From Rhodanobacter sp. LX-99 (GTDB taxonomy: Bacteria > Pseudomonadota > Gammaproteobacteria > Xanthomonadales > Rhodanobacteraceae): a DNA stretch of 64,000 nucleotides. The stretch is from NCBI RefSeq assembly GCF_018599185.1, contig NZ_JAHFVL010000001.1, positions 1,116,001 to 1,180,000 on the forward strand. The letters are read 5' to 3'. Below the pieces are notes generated by a model. It made no database searches and was not told the origin of the DNA. It saw only the letters and a list, made by a program, of their open reading frames with translations. Each line of letters opens with the position of its first letter. Position 1 is the first letter of the stretch. Shown one piece after another: positions 31,107 through 40,081 of this stretch. A program made the position numbers and the translations under genes.

Positions 31107-33023
31107 ATGCGCTTCATGCGCCTCTCGCGCGTCACCGCGATCGGACTGCTGTTTTCACTGGCGCTGGCCGCCTGCGTGCCGGCGAACGCACCGCGCTCGC
31201 CGGCCGAACTCGCCGCCGCGCAAAGCGCCGAGGCGCTGTCGCGGCAAGGCCAGTTCGACCAGGCCGCCCAGGCATGGCTTGCACTGGCCACGCAATCGCG
31301 CGGCCACGCCGACAGCTACCGCCTGCTCGCCGCCGAGGCCTGGCGCGAGGAAGGTCGGCTCGATCGCGCCGCCCCGGTGCTGGACAGCATCAAGCGCCAG
31401 CGCCTCAGCGGTGACGAGCCGCTCCGCTTCGACCTGTTGCTGGCCGAGCTCGCGCTCGGTCGGCACGACGCCGCCACCGCGCTGCGGCTCACCACGCAAC
31501 CGAACGTCGTGGCGCCGCCCGCACTGCAACTGCGCCTGCTGGAATGGCGCGCCCGCGCCATGGCCGCCAGCGGCGACCGCTGGGGCGCCGCGCGCACCCG
31601 CGTGCAGATGGACGGCCAATTGAGCGGTTTCGACCATACCCAGAACCGCCAGCAGATCCTCGAGCTGCTCCACCAGGTCGGCGTCGAGTCGCTCAAGCAG
31701 CGCGCCGCCGCGATGCAGCGCGGCGACCGCATGCTGCCATGGGTGAACGAGGCGCTGAGCCAGCTCGGTGTCGCCGTGGCGCAACCGCCGCCGGATTTGC
31801 AGCAGCCGGTCGGCACCCTGTTGCCCGGCGCCGACGCGAACGTGCGCGAAGGCTACAAGGTGCCTGCCCAGGTCGCCCTGCTGCTGCCCAACGACGGCAA
31901 TTACGCCGCCGCGAGCACGGCGATCCGCGAAGGTTTCTTCGCAGCCTACCTCGACGCCGGACGCAATCACGCGCCGCGTCCCTCGGTGCGCGTCTACGAC
32001 AGCCAGGGCACCGCCGACGGCGCGGTCAAGGCGTACCAGCAGGCGGTCAGCGACGGCGCCCGGCTGGTGGTCGGTCCGCTGACCCGCGGTGAAGTCGCCG
32101 CGGTGTTCAGCCAGGCGCAACTGCCCGTGCCGGTGCTGGCACTGAACCATCCCGACGACAAGCAGTTGCCGGCGGCCAATGCCAGCGAATTCGGCCTGTT
32201 GCCGGAAACCGAAGGCGCCCAGGCCGCCGATCACATGATCGAGCGCAGCCTGCGCCAGGTCTACGTGCTGGTCTCCACCGACGATTTTGCGCAGCGTGCG
32301 GCCGGTGCCTTCAAGGCCGAGCTGGCGGCGCGTGGCGGCCAGCTCGCCGGCACGATCACCCTGCCGCCGGGCGTCACCAGCTACGCCAGCATCATCGCCG
32401 GGCTGAAGCTTCCCACCGCGCCCGCCGCCTCCGCACCCGCTGCCAGCGGCACCGCCGCCCCGGCCGAAAGCAGCGTCGCGAACGACGCCGGCATCTTCAT
32501 CAGCATGCGTCCCGCGCAGGCGCGCCTGCTGCTGCCGCAGCTGCGCATTGCACAGGTGAACCTGCCGGTGTTCGCCACCTCGCACGTCTATGAAGGCAGC
32601 GACGACGCGGCGGCGAATCGCGACCTGGATGGCGTCGAGTTCTGCGACGCGCCGTGGCTGTTCGATGCCCAGCCGGGCCTGCCGAACCGCGATGGGGTCG
32701 CCGCGCGCCTGCCGGCGGCCCGCGGTGGTGCCGCGCGGCTGTTCGCGTTCGGCATGGATGCATGGAACCTGGTGCCCTACCTCGACTGGCTGCGCGCACA
32801 CCCGGGCAGCTACGTGCCCGGCGCCAGCGGCCAACTCGCCGCCGACCAGTTCGGCCGCGTACGCCGCGTGCTGATCTGGGCGCAGTTCCAGAACGGCCTG
32901 GCGCGTCCGCTGGGCGGCAGCCTGCAGATGGACGACGTGCCGTCGAACGCGCCTCCCGCCACGACCGAGCCGTCGCCGGCGAGCTCCCCGTCGAGCGGGG
33001 CCTTCCAGCCCGCGACGGACTGA
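31107..33023 (+). CDS. lpoA: LpoA-like outer-membrane lipoprotein, PBP1a activator
   Basis: 638 residues. ATG at 31107 has AAGGGA six bases upstream and starts a lipoprotein signal (LLFSLALAAC, lipobox LAAC near residue 21). N-terminal TPR-like helices (about 30-230) precede a periplasmic-binding-protein-like domain (about 245-610; KVPAQVALLLPNDGNYAAASTAIREGF, VVGPLTRGEVAAVF). An internal Ala/Pro-rich loop interrupts the second domain and a Pro/Ser tail ends it. LpoA spans from the outer membrane to activate PBP1a. TATGAT at 31065-31070 is the likely -10. Context (rsmI divergent, yraN overlapping downstream) matches E. coli. Confidence 0.9.
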   Translation: MRFMRLSRVTAIGLLFSLALAACVPANAPRSPAELAAAQSAEALSRQGQFDQAAQAWLALATQSRGHADSYRLLAAEAWREEGRLDRAAPVLDSIKRQRLSGDEPLRFDLLLAELALGRHDAATALRLTTQPNVVAPPALQLRLLEWRARAMAASGDRWGAARTRVQMDGQLSGFDHTQNRQQILELLHQVGVESLKQRAAAMQRGDRMLPWVNEALSQLGVAVAQPPPDLQQPVGTLLPGADANVREGYKVPAQVALLLPNDGNYAAASTAIREGFFAAYLDAGRNHAPRPSVRVYDSQGTADGAVKAYQQAVSDGARLVVGPLTRGEVAAVFSQAQLPVPVLALNHPDDKQLPAANASEFGLLPETEGAQAADHMIERSLRQVYVLVSTDDFAQRAAGAFKAELAARGGQLAGTITLPPGVTSYASIIAGLKLPTAPAASAPAASGTAAPAESSVANDAGIFISMRPAQARLLLPQLRIAQVNLPVFATSHVYEGSDDAAANRDLDGVEFCDAPWLFDAQPGLPNRDGVAARLPAARGGAARLFAFGMDAWNLVPYLDWLRAHPGSYVPGASGQLAADQFGRVRRVLIWAQFQNGLARPLGGSLQMDDVPSNAPPATTEPSPASSPSSGAFQPATD

Positions 33024-33379
33024 TGCGCGCCGCCGGCGACGACTTCGAACAGCGCGCCTGCGACGGACTCGAACGCGCCGGCTTGAAACTGCTGGCGCGC
33101 AACTACACCACCCGCCATGGCGAGTTGGACCTGGTGATGCGCGATGGCGACACCGTGGTGTTCGTCGAAGTGCGTTACCGCCGCAGCGCCAGCCACGGCG
33201 ACGCCGCCACTTCGGTCACCACGGCCAAGCAGGCGAAACTGATCCTCGCCGCGCAGCACTGGCTGGCCGCACATCCGCAACACGCGCGACGCAGTTGCCG
33301 CTTCGACGTGGTCAGCTACGACGGCCCGCCCGATGCCATTCGGCGCGAGTGGCTGCGCGGCGCATTCGAAGCCGACTGA
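33023..33379 (+). CDS. yraN: UPF0102 family protein YraN (endonuclease-like fold)
   Basis: 118 residues. ATG overlaps the lpoA stop (TGATG), so the two are translationally coupled. Restriction-endonuclease-like core: GDDFEQRACDGLERAGLKLLARNY, then GELDLVMRDGDTVVFVEVRYR, the D...ExR arrangement of a PD-(D/E)xK nuclease, and RRSCRFDVVSYDG. The cellular function of this near-universal family is not established. Confidence 0.93.
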   Translation: MRAAGDDFEQRACDGLERAGLKLLARNYTTRHGELDLVMRDGDTVVFVEVRYRRSASHGDAATSVTTAKQAKLILAAQHWLAAHPQHARRSCRFDVVSYDGPPDAIRREWLRGAFEAD

Positions 33380-33437
33380 TCCGGCCCGACTGATCCGGCG
33401 CAGAAAATTTTTCCCGCGAGTGGATTACGCTTTGCCG

Positions 33438-34808
33438 ATGCACCTGCCCGCCGAACTGCTCGCCCGCCTGCACGAGATCTTCCCCGCCGACGCACTCGCC
33501 ACCGGCGACGCGGAGCGGATCGCCTACTCGTACGACAATTCGCGCCGGCACGCGCTGCCCGACGCAGTGGTGTTTCCCACCGAACACGCCCAGGTCGAGG
33601 CACTGATGCAGACCTGCCGCGCGCACAAGGTGCCGGTGATCGCGCGCGGGCGCGGCACCAACACCACCGGCGCCACGGTGCCTGTGGATGGCGGCGTGGT
33701 GGTGAGCTTCGAGCGGATGAACCGGATCCTGCGCATCGACCCGGACAACCGCCTCGCGGTGGTCGAGCCCGGCGTATTGAACGGCGACCTGCAACAGGCG
33801 CTGGCCGCCCACGGCTTCTTCTGGCCGCCCGACCCTTCCTCGGCGCCCTGGTGCAGCATCGGCGGCAACCTCGCCTGCAATTCGGCCGGACCGCGCACGG
33901 TGAAATACGGCAGTCCGCGCGAGAACACGCTGGGCCTGCGCGCGGTGGCCGGCAGCGGCGAAAGTTTCCGCTGCGGGACCTACACCAGCAAGGGCGCGAC
34001 CGGCTACGACCTGACCCGATTGCTGATCGGTTCGGAAGGCACCCTGGCGCTGATCACCGAAGCGACCCTGAAGCTCGCGCCGAAGCCGTCGGCGGTGCGC
34101 ACGCTGCGCGCGACCTATCGCGATGTCGGCGCGGCGGCGCGCGCGGTGGCGCGGATCATGGCGCAGCCGGTGACGCCGTGCGCGCTGGAGTTCATCGACG
34201 ACGTGGCGCTGAAGCTGGCGCACGACCACGGCGGCGACAGCGTGCCGCTGGCCGGCGCGATGCTGATGATCGAGGTGGACGGCGAAGCGGCCACGCTGCC
34301 TTCGGCGGTCGACGCGGTGTCGGCAGCGGCGCGCGGCGACGGGCTGGAGGAACTGCGCATCGCCGAAACCGCCGACGAAACCCGCGCGCTGTGGGCCGCG
34401 CGCAAGGCACTGTCGCCGGCGCAGCGCACGATCTCGCCGCACAAGATCAACGAGGACGTGGTGGTGCCGGTCAGCCACCTGCCCGCGCTGGTCGACGGCA
34501 TCAAGGCACTTTCGGCGAAGCACGACGTGCCGATCGTCAGCTTCGGCCACGCCGGCAACGGCAACCTGCACGTGAACCTGCTGCCGCGCGACGACGCCGA
34601 ACGCGAGCGCGCGCATGCCTGCCTCGCCGAGGTGTTCGCGTTGGTGATCTCGCTCGACGGCACGTTGTCGGGCGAGCACGGCATCGGCATGGTCAAGCGC
34701 GAGTTCATGCCGCTGGCACTGGAGCCGGCGACGCTGGGGCTCATGCGCAACATCAAGGCCGCCTTCGACCCGGACGGCATCCTCAACCCCGGCAAGTTGC
34801 TGCCTTGA
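33438..34808 (+). CDS. FAD-binding oxidase/D-2-hydroxyacid dehydrogenase (GlcD family)
   Basis: 456-residue flavoenzyme of the GlcD/D-lactate dehydrogenase (PCMH-type FAD) family. FAD domain about 35-215: PVIARGRGTNTTGATVPVDGG, CSIGGNLACNSAGPRTVKYG, YDLTRLLIGSEGTLALITEA. C-terminal catalytic cap has PIVSFGHAGNGNLHVNLLP and LDGTLSGEHGIGMVKREFM (metal/substrate His residues). Likely oxidises a D-2-hydroxy acid (glycolate or D-lactate) and passes electrons to the quinone pool or an Fe-S partner; no glcE/glcF partner lies next to it. ATG at 33438 was chosen over an upstream in-frame start because the extension lacks family similarity. Confidence 0.9.
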   Translation: MHLPAELLARLHEIFPADALATGDAERIAYSYDNSRRHALPDAVVFPTEHAQVEALMQTCRAHKVPVIARGRGTNTTGATVPVDGGVVVSFERMNRILRIDPDNRLAVVEPGVLNGDLQQALAAHGFFWPPDPSSAPWCSIGGNLACNSAGPRTVKYGSPRENTLGLRAVAGSGESFRCGTYTSKGATGYDLTRLLIGSEGTLALITEATLKLAPKPSAVRTLRATYRDVGAAARAVARIMAQPVTPCALEFIDDVALKLAHDHGGDSVPLAGAMLMIEVDGEAATLPSAVDAVSAAARGDGLEELRIAETADETRALWAARKALSPAQRTISPHKINEDVVVPVSHLPALVDGIKALSAKHDVPIVSFGHAGNGNLHVNLLPRDDAERERAHACLAEVFALVISLDGTLSGEHGIGMVKREFMPLALEPATLGLMRNIKAAFDPDGILNPGKLLP

Positions 34809-34968
34809 GCGAAGCTTCGGCAGGTCGTGGCCCCGACCATCATCGGCTTCGCAAAAAACTGCGACACCTGATGCTTTCCCTTGCGCACGTGACTGGGCTA
34901 TACAGACCAGAAGGCATCGGATGGATCGCCAAAGGCATCCTTCGATTCACAGGGGCAGGGGGAAGTGC

Positions 34969-35790
34969 ATGAAGTTTTTCGCAAGCGTCGCGCTGGTAGT
35001 GGCCTGCCTGGGCAGTGCCTCATGCAACCAGCAGAAGCTCATCGACCAGTTCACGCCGAAGGCCGAAGCGGCGATGGCAAAAAGTACACTGGACGATCTG
35101 CGCAAAGGCAAGCTGGACACCATCGAATCGCGACTGGCGCCGAACTTGCGGAACGATCCCGCCATCGACGCCAAACTGCACCAACTCACCGACTATTTCC
35201 CGCCGGGCGAGCCACACTCGATGAAAACGGTAGGCGCCTTCTCCAACACCTTCAATGGCGTCAAGCATGTTCGCTTGACCTACGAATACCAATTCGACGC
35301 GTCATGGCTGCTGGCCGAGGTGGCCATGGTGCAAGACGGCGACAAAATCCTGATCGAAGGGTTGCATGTCAATCGCACGAAACATTCGCTGGCGCAGACC
35401 AACGCGTTCAGCCTGCGGGGCAAGGGGCCGATGGCCTGGCTGATGATGGGCTTGGTGTGCGTACTTCCACTGTTCTGTCTGTTTGCCTTCGTGCTGTGCC
35501 TGCGCACGCCCATGCGGGAACGCAAATGGCTGTGGGCCATCTTTACCCTGATCGGGGTGGTTACCGTGCGGCTCAACTGGACAAACGATGATTTCAGCGT
35601 GTCCCTGATCAGCGTCCAGTTGTTCAGCGCCTCGGCATCGCAGTTCCTGAATGGGCCATGGACACTGGGGGTTTCCTTCCCGCTGGGTGCAATGATGTTC
35701 CTGCTGCGACGACGCGAACTGATGTTCCGACCCGGCACGGCCATACCACCGATGTTGCCAGGCAGTGATCGCGACTCATCGGGTGTCTGA
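34969..35790 (+). CDS. unrecognised membrane protein with lipoprotein-like N-terminus
   Basis: 273 residues; I do not recognise the family. ATG at 34969 follows a purine-rich GGGGCAGGGGGAAG. The N-terminus is a signal sequence with Cys at about residues 14 and 20 (VVACLGSASCNQQ), a possible but imperfect lipobox. A soluble domain (about 20-145; DTIESRLAPNLRN, TYEYQFDASWLLAEVAMVQDGDKILIEGLHV) resembles small periplasmic NTF2/DUF-type folds in outline. Three hydrophobic segments follow (about 148-172, 182-199, 226-245), then a Pro-rich tail. Lower GC and more varied codons than its neighbours hint at a lineage-specific gene. Spaced 160 bp from the oxidase and 110 bp from the next gene, so probably monocistronic. 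Confidence 0.75.
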   Translation: MKFFASVALVVACLGSASCNQQKLIDQFTPKAEAAMAKSTLDDLRKGKLDTIESRLAPNLRNDPAIDAKLHQLTDYFPPGEPHSMKTVGAFSNTFNGVKHVRLTYEYQFDASWLLAEVAMVQDGDKILIEGLHVNRTKHSLAQTNAFSLRGKGPMAWLMMGLVCVLPLFCLFAFVLCLRTPMRERKWLWAIFTLIGVVTVRLNWTNDDFSVSLISVQLFSASASQFLNGPWTLGVSFPLGAMMFLLRRRELMFRPGTAIPPMLPGSDRDSSGV

Positions 35791-35900
35791 CTGGCGTGCC
35801 TATACGGCGTTGCCGTGCCACACGCGCACCTTGCCTCTTGATGCTTGTCGCGGCGACGCTCTATCGTGCATGGATCCATGCCCCATTTGATGATTCATCC

Positions 35901-36485
35901 ATGAGCCTCGACAAGCTGCTTGTCGATATCCGCGCGTGCCGGATCTGCGCGGCGCATCTGCCGCTGGGGCCGCGACCGGTGCTGCAGGCATCGGCGACGT
36001 CGCGGCTGCTGATCGTCAGCCAGGCGCCGGGGCGCAAGGTGCACGAGACCGGCATTCCGTTCAACGATCCCAGCGGCGACCGCCTGCGCGACTGGCTGGG
36101 GATCGACAAGGCCACGTTCTACGACGCCGGCCGCGTGGCGATCGTGCCGATGGGTTTCTGCTTCCCCGGCACCGGCAAGGGCGGCGACCTGCCGCCGCGG
36201 CCCGAATGTGCGCCGACCTGGCACCCGCGCCTGCTGCCGCTGCTGAAGCAAGTGCAACTGACCCTGGTGATCGGCCAATACGCGCAGGCCGGCCTGCTCG
36301 GCGTGGCGCGCGGCACGCGCCTCACCGACACCGTGCAGGCATGGCGCGACCATCTCGCCCACGGCCGTCTGCCGCTGCCGCATCCCAGCCCGCGCAACCG
36401 GTTATGGCTGGCGCGCAATCCGTGGTTCGGAACCGAACTGCTGCCGGTACTGCGCGAACGCGTGGGTGCGGCATTGCGCAACTGA
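35901..36485 (+). CDS. uracil-DNA glycosylase superfamily protein
   Basis: 194 residues. CRICAAHLPLGPRPVLQ at the N-terminus, motif A SQAPGRKVHETGIPFNDPSGDRLRDWLG, central FYDAGRVAIVPMGFCFPG, LPPRPECAPTWHPRLLPLL and motif B LPLPHPSPRNRLW define a UDG-fold family found widely in proteobacteria. N-terminal CxxC and a later Cys could suggest a remnant Fe-S site, but spacing differs from family 4 UDGs. Glycosylase activity is plausible but not assured from sequence. Monocistronic appearance. Confidence 0.85.
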   Translation: MSLDKLLVDIRACRICAAHLPLGPRPVLQASATSRLLIVSQAPGRKVHETGIPFNDPSGDRLRDWLGIDKATFYDAGRVAIVPMGFCFPGTGKGGDLPPRPECAPTWHPRLLPLLKQVQLTLVIGQYAQAGLLGVARGTRLTDTVQAWRDHLAHGRLPLPHPSPRNRLWLARNPWFGTELLPVLRERVGAALRN

Positions 36486-36597
36486 GCCGACCCCGCTGCG
36501 GCGTACCTTGCCGCCCCGCCAAGGCTTCCTCTAACCTGCCCCGATCCAGATCGCGGCCACGGGATTGTCCCCGGCCCTCCCGGGGGAATCCGAATCA

Positions 36598-37878
36598 ATG
36601 AGCCTCAAGCTCCGCCTCATCGTCCTGAACTTCTTCCAGTACTACATCTGGGGGGCTTGGCTGCTGACCATCGGCACGTGGTGGTTCCAGACCCAGCACT
36701 GGTCGGGCACGAGCTTCGGCGCGATCTTCTCGACCATGGGCATCGCCTCGCTGTTCATGCCTTCGCTGGTCGGCATCGTGGCGGACAAGTGGATCAATGC
36801 CGAGCGCCTGTACGGCATGCTGCAGATCGCCGGTGCGGTGGTGCTGTTCGCGATACCGCATGTGGGCAACCCGGAGCAGATGTTCTGGGTGATGCTGCTC
36901 AACATGTGTTTTTACATGCCTACCATCTCGCTGGCGATCACCGTGGCCTACAACGCATTGAAGCAAGACGGCCTGGACGTGGTGAATACCTATCCACCGA
37001 TCCGCGTGTGGGGAACGATCGGTTTCATCGCCGCCACATGGACCACCAGCCTGCTGGGCTTCAAGGCCTCGCCCGCGCAGTTCCACGTGGCCGCGGGCGC
37101 CTCGCTGCTGCTCGGCCTGTACGCCTTCACCCTGCCCAAATGCCCGCCGCGGATGGGTGCTGCGCAGGGGCGCGGCCTCGCCGACCGGCTGGGGCTCACC
37201 TCGTTCACGCTGTTCAAGAACCGCAACATGGCAGTGTTCTTCATCTTCGCGATGCTGCTGGGCGCAGCGCTGCAACTCACCAATGCCTACGGCGACGCCT
37301 TCCTCAGCGATTTCGTCAAGGTGCCCGAGTACGCCAACCTGCTCACGGTGAAGTACTCCACCATCATCATTTCGATCTCGCAGTTCTCCGAAACCGCCTT
37401 CATCCTGACCATCCCGTTCTTCCTGAAGCGCTTCGGCATCAAGGCCGTGATGACGATGAGCATGCTGGCCTGGGTGCTGCGCTTCGGCCTGTTCGCGTTC
37501 GGCGACCCGGCCGGCGGGCTGTGGATGATCGTGCTGTCGTGCATCATCTACGGCATGGCATTCGACTTCTTCAACATCTCCGGCTCCTTGTTCGTCGAGA
37601 GCCAGGCCGACCCGAAGATCCGCGCCAGTGCGCAGGGCCTGTTCATGCTGATGACCAACGGCGTGGGCGCCGTGCTGGGCAGCCTGATCGCGGGCTTCGC
37701 GATCGACCACTTCTTCACCGACCACAGCTGCAACGACGCGGTACTGATCTGCAAGGACTGGCAGGGCATCTGGCTGGCCTTCGCCGGCTACGCTCTGGCA
37801 ATGGCGCTGCTGTTCGTGCCGCTGTTCAAGCACCGGCACGATCCGGTTGCGGCACGGCGGGTTGTGCCGACGCACTGA
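36598..37878 (+). CDS. nucleoside:H+ symporter-type MFS permease
   Basis: 426 residues with about twelve membrane helices. The N-terminus LRLIVLNFFQYYIWGAWLLTIGTWW, the MFSs of IFSTMGIASLFMPSLVGIVADKW, AYNALKQDGLDVVNTYPPIRVWGTIGF and NGVGAVLGSLIAGFAID match the NupG/XapB nucleoside:H+ symporter family of the major facilitator superfamily. ATG at 36598 is preceded by GGGGGAAT. Substrate is inferred from family only. No nucleoside-catabolic genes are adjacent. Confidence 0.85.
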   Translation: MSLKLRLIVLNFFQYYIWGAWLLTIGTWWFQTQHWSGTSFGAIFSTMGIASLFMPSLVGIVADKWINAERLYGMLQIAGAVVLFAIPHVGNPEQMFWVMLLNMCFYMPTISLAITVAYNALKQDGLDVVNTYPPIRVWGTIGFIAATWTTSLLGFKASPAQFHVAAGASLLLGLYAFTLPKCPPRMGAAQGRGLADRLGLTSFTLFKNRNMAVFFIFAMLLGAALQLTNAYGDAFLSDFVKVPEYANLLTVKYSTIIISISQFSETAFILTIPFFLKRFGIKAVMTMSMLAWVLRFGLFAFGDPAGGLWMIVLSCIIYGMAFDFFNISGSLFVESQADPKIRASAQGLFMLMTNGVGAVLGSLIAGFAIDHFFTDHSCNDAVLICKDWQGIWLAFAGYALAMALLFVPLFKHRHDPVAARRVVPTH

Positions 37879-37911
37879 GCCGCCCGGGAGCAGGCGCGGC
37901 GAGAACTGTTA

Positions 37912-37930
37912 TTGCGAATCATTTTCATTT
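37912..37930 (+). promoter_or_regulatory. Fur box upstream of the TonB receptor
   Basis: 19 bp reading TTGCGAATCATTTTCATTT; its complement AAATGAAAATGATTCGCAA matches the usual Fur-site pattern (GATAATGATAATCATTATC) at most positions. It lies 30 bp before the receptor start, where Fe-Fur would block transcription, and a GGAGG follows at 37950-37954. Confidence 0.8.
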
Positions 37931-37959
37931 AACATGCGCCTCCTCAACTGGAGGTCCTC

Positions 37960-40080
37960 ATGTCGTTCCCCGCTCGCCCGCTCGCCCTTGCCGTTATTTT
38001 CGCCTTCGCCGGCGTCGCCCATGCCGCCGACCAGAAGGATGCCGTCGAGCTCAGGCGCATCGAGGTTTCCGAAAGCACGCTGCGCATGCCGCAAAGCCAG
38101 GGCGCGCTGCCGACCACGATCACGGTGATCACCAGCGAGGACCTGCGCCAGCAGCTGGCGATCACGCCGGACCTCTCCGACGCCATCGGCAACCTGCTGC
38201 CCTCGTTCGCCCCCTCGACGCAGAAGCTCAGCTCGCGCGGGCAGACCCTGCGCGGACGCAACCCGCTGTACATGATCGACGGCGTGCCGCAATCGAGCCC
38301 GCTGCGCAACGGTTCGCGCGACGCCTACACGATCGACCCGGCGATGATCGAGCGCATCGAGATCGTCGAGGGCTCCAACTCGATGCAGGGCCTCGGCGCC
38401 GCCGGCGGCATCATCAACATCATCACCAAGCAGGCGCCGAAACAGGACGGCGTGCGCCAGGAAGTCACCGTCAACACCAGCGCGCCGACCCGCGGCGCGA
38501 ACGGCCTGGGCTACGGCGCGGCGTACCTGCTGGGCATGCGCAGCGGCGCGTTCGATCTGGTCGCCGGTGCGTCGTGGCGCAAGCGCGGTATGTATTCCGA
38601 CGCGAAGGGGCGGCTGATCGGCGTCGACGGCACCCAGGGCGACCTGATGGATTCGCGCAGCACGGACGGCTTCGCCAAGCTCGGCTACGACTTCGCCGGC
38701 GCGCGCCGGCTGCAGCTGACGGTCAATCGTTTCGACCTGCAAGGCAACGGCGACTACACCGCCGTGCCGGGCGACATGACGAACAACCTGCCGACCACCT
38801 CGGTCCGCGGCAAGCAGCCCGGCGATGCGCCGCGCAACCGCGTGCTGACCAGCAGCCTCGACTACCGCGACCCGGCGCTGGCCGGCGGCGAGCTGCGCGC
38901 GCAGCTCTACCATCAGAAGAACCGCGAACTGTTCGGCGGCGGCCGCTTCGCCACCTTCCAGGACCCCGCCTACGGCCCGAACGTCTTCGACCAGTCGCAG
39001 AACGTGTCGACCAAGGATGGCGCGCGGCTGTCATGGTCCAGGCGCGGCCTGCTCGACGACAAGCTCACCCTGCTGGCCGGCGCCGACGGCTACCGCGACA
39101 CCACCTTCCAGGAGCTGACCCACACCGGTCGCCACTGGGTGCCGGACAGCACCTACACCGGCTGGGCACCGTTCCTGCAGGCCGAGTATTGGCCAGTCGA
39201 ATCGCTGTCGCTGTCCGGCGGCCTGCGCCACGAACACGGCACGCTGGACGTGCCGACCTTCCAGACGCTGACGGCTTATAACGGCGTCACCGTGCAGGGC
39301 GGCTCCACCAGTTTCAGCAAGACGCTGCCGAACATCGGCGCGGTCTGGTACCTCACCGGCCGGCTCAACCTGTTCGCCAGCTACGCCGAGGGCTACACCC
39401 TTCCCGACGTGGGCCGCGTGCTGCGCGCGATCAACAAGCCGGGCCAGAACGTGGCCAGCTTCCTCGACCTCAAGCCGGTGGTTTCGGACAACCGCGAGGT
39501 GGGCGCCGAGTATGCCGGCGACCGCGTGGGCGCCCGGGTGAGCTACTACGTCTCGCGCTCGCGGCTCGGCTCGGTGCTGGTGTTCGACGCACCGAACCAG
39601 GTCTACAACGTGATGCGCCAGCGCACCGCGATCAGCGGCTGGGAAACGCGCGCGAACTGGCAGCCGCTCGACGGCACCCGCCTCGACGCCTCCTTCGCGA
39701 TCAACCGCGGCCGCTCGGACCGCAACGGCGACGGCCAGGTCGACTCCGACCTCGACGGCGCCAACATCGCGCCGAACCGGCTCAACCTGTCGTGGACGCA
39801 GCGCTGGAGCGACGCGTGGTCCAGCTACCTGCAATTCAGCCACGCCTACAGCCGCGACTTCGCCACGCTGGGCCGGCGCAGCGCGCACTTCGACGGCTAC
39901 AGCACCGCCGATGCCTACCTGAAGTGGCACACCAACAGCGCCGGCGACTGGACGCTGGGCGTGCAGAACCTCGCCAACAAGCAATACATCAACTACGTCT
40001 CGCAGACTGTCGGCGACGACGATTCGTACTTCGCCGGCCGCGGCCGCGTGCTATCGCTGACCTGGCAGCAGGCCTTCTGA
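37960..40080 (+). CDS. TonB-dependent siderophore receptor
   Basis: 706 residues. Signal peptide 1-22 (cleavage after AHA). Plug domain about 45-165 (PTTITVITSEDLRQQLAITPDLSDAIGNLLPSF, GQTLRGRNPLYMIDGVP, GLGAAGGIINIITK). The remainder is a 22-strand barrel ending ...VLSLTWQQAF with the terminal Phe needed for BAM recognition. Fur box and GGAGG precede it. FAQASYAEGYTLPDVGRV-type and NLANKQYINY segments are typical of catecholate/hydroxamate receptors; the siderophore is unknown. A PepSY membrane protein follows after one base. Confidence 0.93.
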   Translation: MSFPARPLALAVIFAFAGVAHAADQKDAVELRRIEVSESTLRMPQSQGALPTTITVITSEDLRQQLAITPDLSDAIGNLLPSFAPSTQKLSSRGQTLRGRNPLYMIDGVPQSSPLRNGSRDAYTIDPAMIERIEIVEGSNSMQGLGAAGGIINIITKQAPKQDGVRQEVTVNTSAPTRGANGLGYGAAYLLGMRSGAFDLVAGASWRKRGMYSDAKGRLIGVDGTQGDLMDSRSTDGFAKLGYDFAGARRLQLTVNRFDLQGNGDYTAVPGDMTNNLPTTSVRGKQPGDAPRNRVLTSSLDYRDPALAGGELRAQLYHQKNRELFGGGRFATFQDPAYGPNVFDQSQNVSTKDGARLSWSRRGLLDDKLTLLAGADGYRDTTFQELTHTGRHWVPDSTYTGWAPFLQAEYWPVESLSLSGGLRHEHGTLDVPTFQTLTAYNGVTVQGGSTSFSKTLPNIGAVWYLTGRLNLFASYAEGYTLPDVGRVLRAINKPGQNVASFLDLKPVVSDNREVGAEYAGDRVGARVSYYVSRSRLGSVLVFDAPNQVYNVMRQRTAISGWETRANWQPLDGTRLDASFAINRGRSDRNGDGQVDSDLDGANIAPNRLNLSWTQRWSDAWSSYLQFSHAYSRDFATLGRRSAHFDGYSTADAYLKWHTNSAGDWTLGVQNLANKQYINYVSQTVGDDDSYFAGRGRVLSLTWQQAF

Positions 40081-40081
40081 C

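Noticed and set aside
35889-35903. GATGAT-N6-ATG before the UDG-family gene as a fourth leaderless case
   Set aside because: The hexamer lacks the TA of a -10 element; too weak to group with apaG, dusB and uup.
36657-39281. 874-codon open frame in another plus frame through the MFS permease and TonB receptor
   Set aside because: It runs across the real stop, the Fur box and the real receptor start; Arg/Pro/Ala-rich composition marks a frame shadow.
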